DNA of 6,405 nucleotides from JBCBEX01 sp039027055 (lineage in GTDB: Bacteria > Bacteroidota > Rhodothermia > Rhodothermales > Rubricoccaceae). The translations under genes and the position numbers were made by a program. This document shows positions 5,053 through 6,405 of this stretch, one piece after another (the first letter of the stretch is position 1; each line of letters starts with the position of its first letter). A model generated the notes under the pieces. That model searched no databases, had not been told where the DNA came from, and saw only the letters and a program-made list of their open reading frames with translations. Location: the NCBI GenBank assembly GCA_039027055.1, contig JBCCLD010000275.1:1-6405 (forward strand). Reading direction: 5' to 3'.

Positions 5053-5094
5053 GACCGCCCGCTCCGCTTTCCACCGCTCCGCTCCCACCCTTCG

Positions 5095-6243
5095 ATGATC
5101 CAGACGCGCCCCGAATCGCCCGCGCCGGTCGTTCCGGCCAAGCTCGCCCTCGCCGACGGCACCGTCGTCACCGGCACCGCCTTCGGGCACCCCGGCGAGA
5201 CGGCTGGCGAGCTCTGCTTCAACACGTCGATGAGCGGCTACCAGGAGATCCTGACCGACCCCAGCTACGTCGGCCAGCTCATGATGATGACCTACCCGCA
5301 CATCGGCAACTATGGCGCCATGCGCGCGGCGATGGAGGCCGACCGCCCGATGGTGGCGGGCCTCGTCGTGCGCGAGCACAACGCGCGGCCGTCGAACACG
5401 GCGAGCGAGGAGACACTCGACGTGTTCATGAAGCGCTATGAGCTAGTCGGCATCACGGGCGTCGACACGCGACGCCTCGTGCGGCACATCCGCTCGCAGG
5501 GCGTGATGAACGCGGTGATCTCCGCGACCGACCTCGACGACGCTAGCCTCGTCGCCAAGGCCCAGGCGCACCCGTCGATGGCGGGCCTCGAACTCGCCAG
5601 CCGCGTCGGCACGCAGGCCGCCTACGATTACTGCGACGCGCGCACCGAAAACGGCACCGCAGGGAAGCGCATCGCCGTCTACGACTTCGGCGTCAAGCGC
5701 AACATCCTGCGCAGCTTCATGGCGCGCGGCTGCGCCGTCCGCGTCTTCCCCGGAGCTACGCCGCTCGCCGAGGTCCTCGCCTGGCAGCCCGACGGGATCT
5801 TCCTCTCGAATGGCCCCGGCGATCCCCGCGCCATGCCCGAGGCCATCGCGATGACACAGGCTGCCATCGACTCGGGCACGCCGCTCTTTGGCATCTGCCT
5901 CGGCCACCAGCTCCTCGCGCTCGCCGAAGGGCTCGACGTCTACAAGATGAAAGTCGGCCACCGTGGCGCGAACCACCCCGTGCAGCACCTCGGCACACGC
6001 CGCGTCGAGATCACGACCCAGAACCACGGCTTCGCCGTCGACCCGGAGAGCCTCGCCGACAAGGTGGCCCACCTCACGCACCGCAACCTCAACGACCAGA
6101 CCGTCGAGGGCGTCCGCTTCGCGCGCTTCGCTGGGATGAGCGTCCAATACCACCCCGAGGCCAGCCCTGGCCCGCACGACAGCCAGTACCTCTTCGACGA
6201 CTTCCTTGCGATGATCGAGGAAGGGCGGAAGGTAGAGGCGTGA
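5095..6243 (+). CDS. carA: Carbamoyl-phosphate synthase small (glutaminase) subunit
   Basis: CarA hydrolyses glutamine and channels ammonia to CarB, which makes carbamoyl phosphate for pyrimidine and arginine synthesis in the cytoplasm. The 382 residues match the length of E. coli CarA. The N-terminal CarA-specific domain (about 15-150) contains GELCFNTSMSGYQEILTDPS (38-57) and GITGVDTRRLVRHIR (119-133). The class I glutamine amidotransferase domain (about 190-375) carries SNGPGDP (238-244), the nucleophile C268 in GICLGHQ, and the rest of the triad H353 and E355 in QYHPEA. All key residues are present, so it should be active. The ATG at 5095 gives a normal N-terminus and no Shine-Dalgarno precedes it. 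The gene is divergent from tonB. carB is not in the 162 bp that follow, so it is either beyond the edge or unlinked. Expression may be controlled by the attenuator ending at 5052. Confidence 0.97.
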   Translation: MIQTRPESPAPVVPAKLALADGTVVTGTAFGHPGETAGELCFNTSMSGYQEILTDPSYVGQLMMMTYPHIGNYGAMRAAMEADRPMVAGLVVREHNARPSNTASEETLDVFMKRYELVGITGVDTRRLVRHIRSQGVMNAVISATDLDDASLVAKAQAHPSMAGLELASRVGTQAAYDYCDARTENGTAGKRIAVYDFGVKRNILRSFMARGCAVRVFPGATPLAEVLAWQPDGIFLSNGPGDPRAMPEAIAMTQAAIDSGTPLFGICLGHQLLALAEGLDVYKMKVGHRGANHPVQHLGTRRVEITTQNHGFAVDPESLADKVAHLTHRNLNDQTVEGVRFARFAGMSVQYHPEASPGPHDSQYLFDDFLAMIEEGRKVEA

Positions 6244-6255
6244 GCGACGAGTGAA

Positions 6256-6298
6256 TGGCGACTGGCGACTAGCAGAGGGGATAGGGCCTAGGGGATAG
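6256..6298. repeat. Short direct repeats just downstream of carA
   Basis: TGGCGAC is tandemly duplicated at 6256-6262 and 6263-6269. AGGGGATAG occurs at 6276-6284 and again at 6290-6298, around a CCTA spacer. They begin 12 bp after the carA stop codon. There is no hairpin plus T-run, so they do not look like a terminator. Confidence 0.5.
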
Positions 6299-6325
6299 CG
6301 AAGTCATCAACAACCACTGACCACA

Positions 6326-6390
6326 GCGAGCACTGCGAGCGTCCCACAGGCGGCGCAGCCGCCGTCCCACCAACCACAGGCCGCAGGCCG
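6326..6390. repeat. Modular GC-rich repeat: three words with GTCCCAC spacers
   Basis: Three units follow one another. The first is GCGAGC-ACT-GCGAGC (6326-6340). The second is GGCGGC-GCA-GCCGCC (6349-6363), a perfect 6-bp hairpin. The third is GGCC-GCA-GGCC (6379-6389), part of a CAGGCCG tandem pair at 6377-6390. GTCCCAC follows the first unit (6341-6347) and the second (6364-6370). The stretch is non-coding, and the second unit could also act as a hairpin terminator for carA although it lacks a T-run. Confidence 0.6.
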
Positions 6391-6394
6391 TCAC

Positions 6395-6405
6395 ATGTCC
6401 AAAGA
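6395..6405 (+). CDS. Possible start of a further gene cut by the right edge
   Basis: ATG TCC AAA GA at the very end could begin a protein starting M-S-K. With three complete codons, nothing about the product can be said. Its position after an intergenic repeat block on the same strand as carA is the only support. Confidence 0.2.

Larger units (their letters stand above)
4649..5094. promoter_or_regulatory. 446-bp divergent region between tonB and carA
   Basis: No long credible gene lies here. From the tonB side it holds a degenerate tandem repeat (4654-4686), a 12-bp perfect palindrome CGCCGGCCGGCG (4824-4835), and small plus-strand ORFs at 4749-4838 (29 codons), 4870-4899 (9 codons) and 4936-5022 (28 codons). 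A 6-bp hairpin lies at 4991-5006 (TCGAGC/GCTCGA, loop CGTC), and an intrinsic terminator at 5023-5052. A 5' leader this long before carA, with a terminator at its end, points to transcript-level regulation. Confidence 0.5.

Noticed and set aside
4649..5074. 142-residue N-terminal extension of TonB to the ATG at 5072-5074
   Set aside because: It would place a long Arg/Gly-rich segment before the TM anchor and overlap the carA terminator; TonB proteins normally begin just before the TM helix.
5051..5079. TTGACC at 5051-5056 as a -35 box for carA
   Set aside because: No -10-like sequence follows at 16-18 bp (the region is CCGCTCC), and the TTG comes from the end of the terminator T-run.
5443..6177. 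244-codon minus-strand frame opposite carA
   Set aside because: Antisense shadow (Val/Asp/Arg/Ala-rich); CarA motifs are complete on the plus strand.
1..6405. tRNA, rRNA, CRISPR arrays, insertion sequences, integrase or toxin-antitoxin genes
   Set aside because: No cloverleaf, spaced identical repeats or relevant protein motifs were seen on either strand.

Overview
The window is GC-rich, gene-dense bacterial DNA. Three things suggest a high-GC member of the Bacteroidota/Rhodothermota (Rhodothermales-like): no start codon has a Shine-Dalgarno sequence, the TonB protein has a Bacteroidota-style C-terminal domain, and CarA has a matching character. This placement is inference from gene character, not a database result.

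Layout, left to right. (1) Positions 1-1724, minus strand: a drug/solute efflux system, with a periplasmic adaptor (membrane fusion protein, 618-1724) followed by the N-terminus of an RND inner-membrane pump (235 to beyond the left edge). They are separated by an unusually long 382-bp gap that holds nested inverted repeats. (2) 1905-2693, plus strand: a DHRS4-like short-chain dehydrogenase/reductase, divergent from the efflux genes. (3) 2742-2996, minus strand: a small putative exported protein with no recognised family. (4) 3344-3925, plus strand: BioY, the biotin-binding membrane component of a biotin transporter, preceded by a long GC-rich hairpin whose two arms are both G-quadruplex motifs. 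(5) 3959-4648, minus strand: a TonB energy transducer, convergent with bioY. (6) 5095-6243, plus strand: carA, the glutaminase subunit of carbamoyl-phosphate synthase, with a 446-bp upstream gap ending in a clear hairpin-plus-T9 terminator only 42 bp before the start codon. (7) 6244-6405: repeat-rich intergenic DNA, with a possible start of another gene at the right edge.

The genes do not form one pathway. The adaptor and pump act together in export. TonB and BioY both serve envelope transport (outer membrane energisation and inner-membrane biotin uptake) but are convergent and so not co-transcribed. CarA starts pyrimidine and arginine synthesis; carB is not in the window.

The most interesting content lies between genes. 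There is a candidate transcription attenuator ahead of carA, with a 28-codon ORF ending directly against the terminator stem. A 273-bp MITE-like nested inverted repeat lies between the adaptor and pump genes. Several intergenic gaps carry short 7-10 bp word repeats. No tRNA, rRNA, CRISPR array, transposase or integrase was seen.
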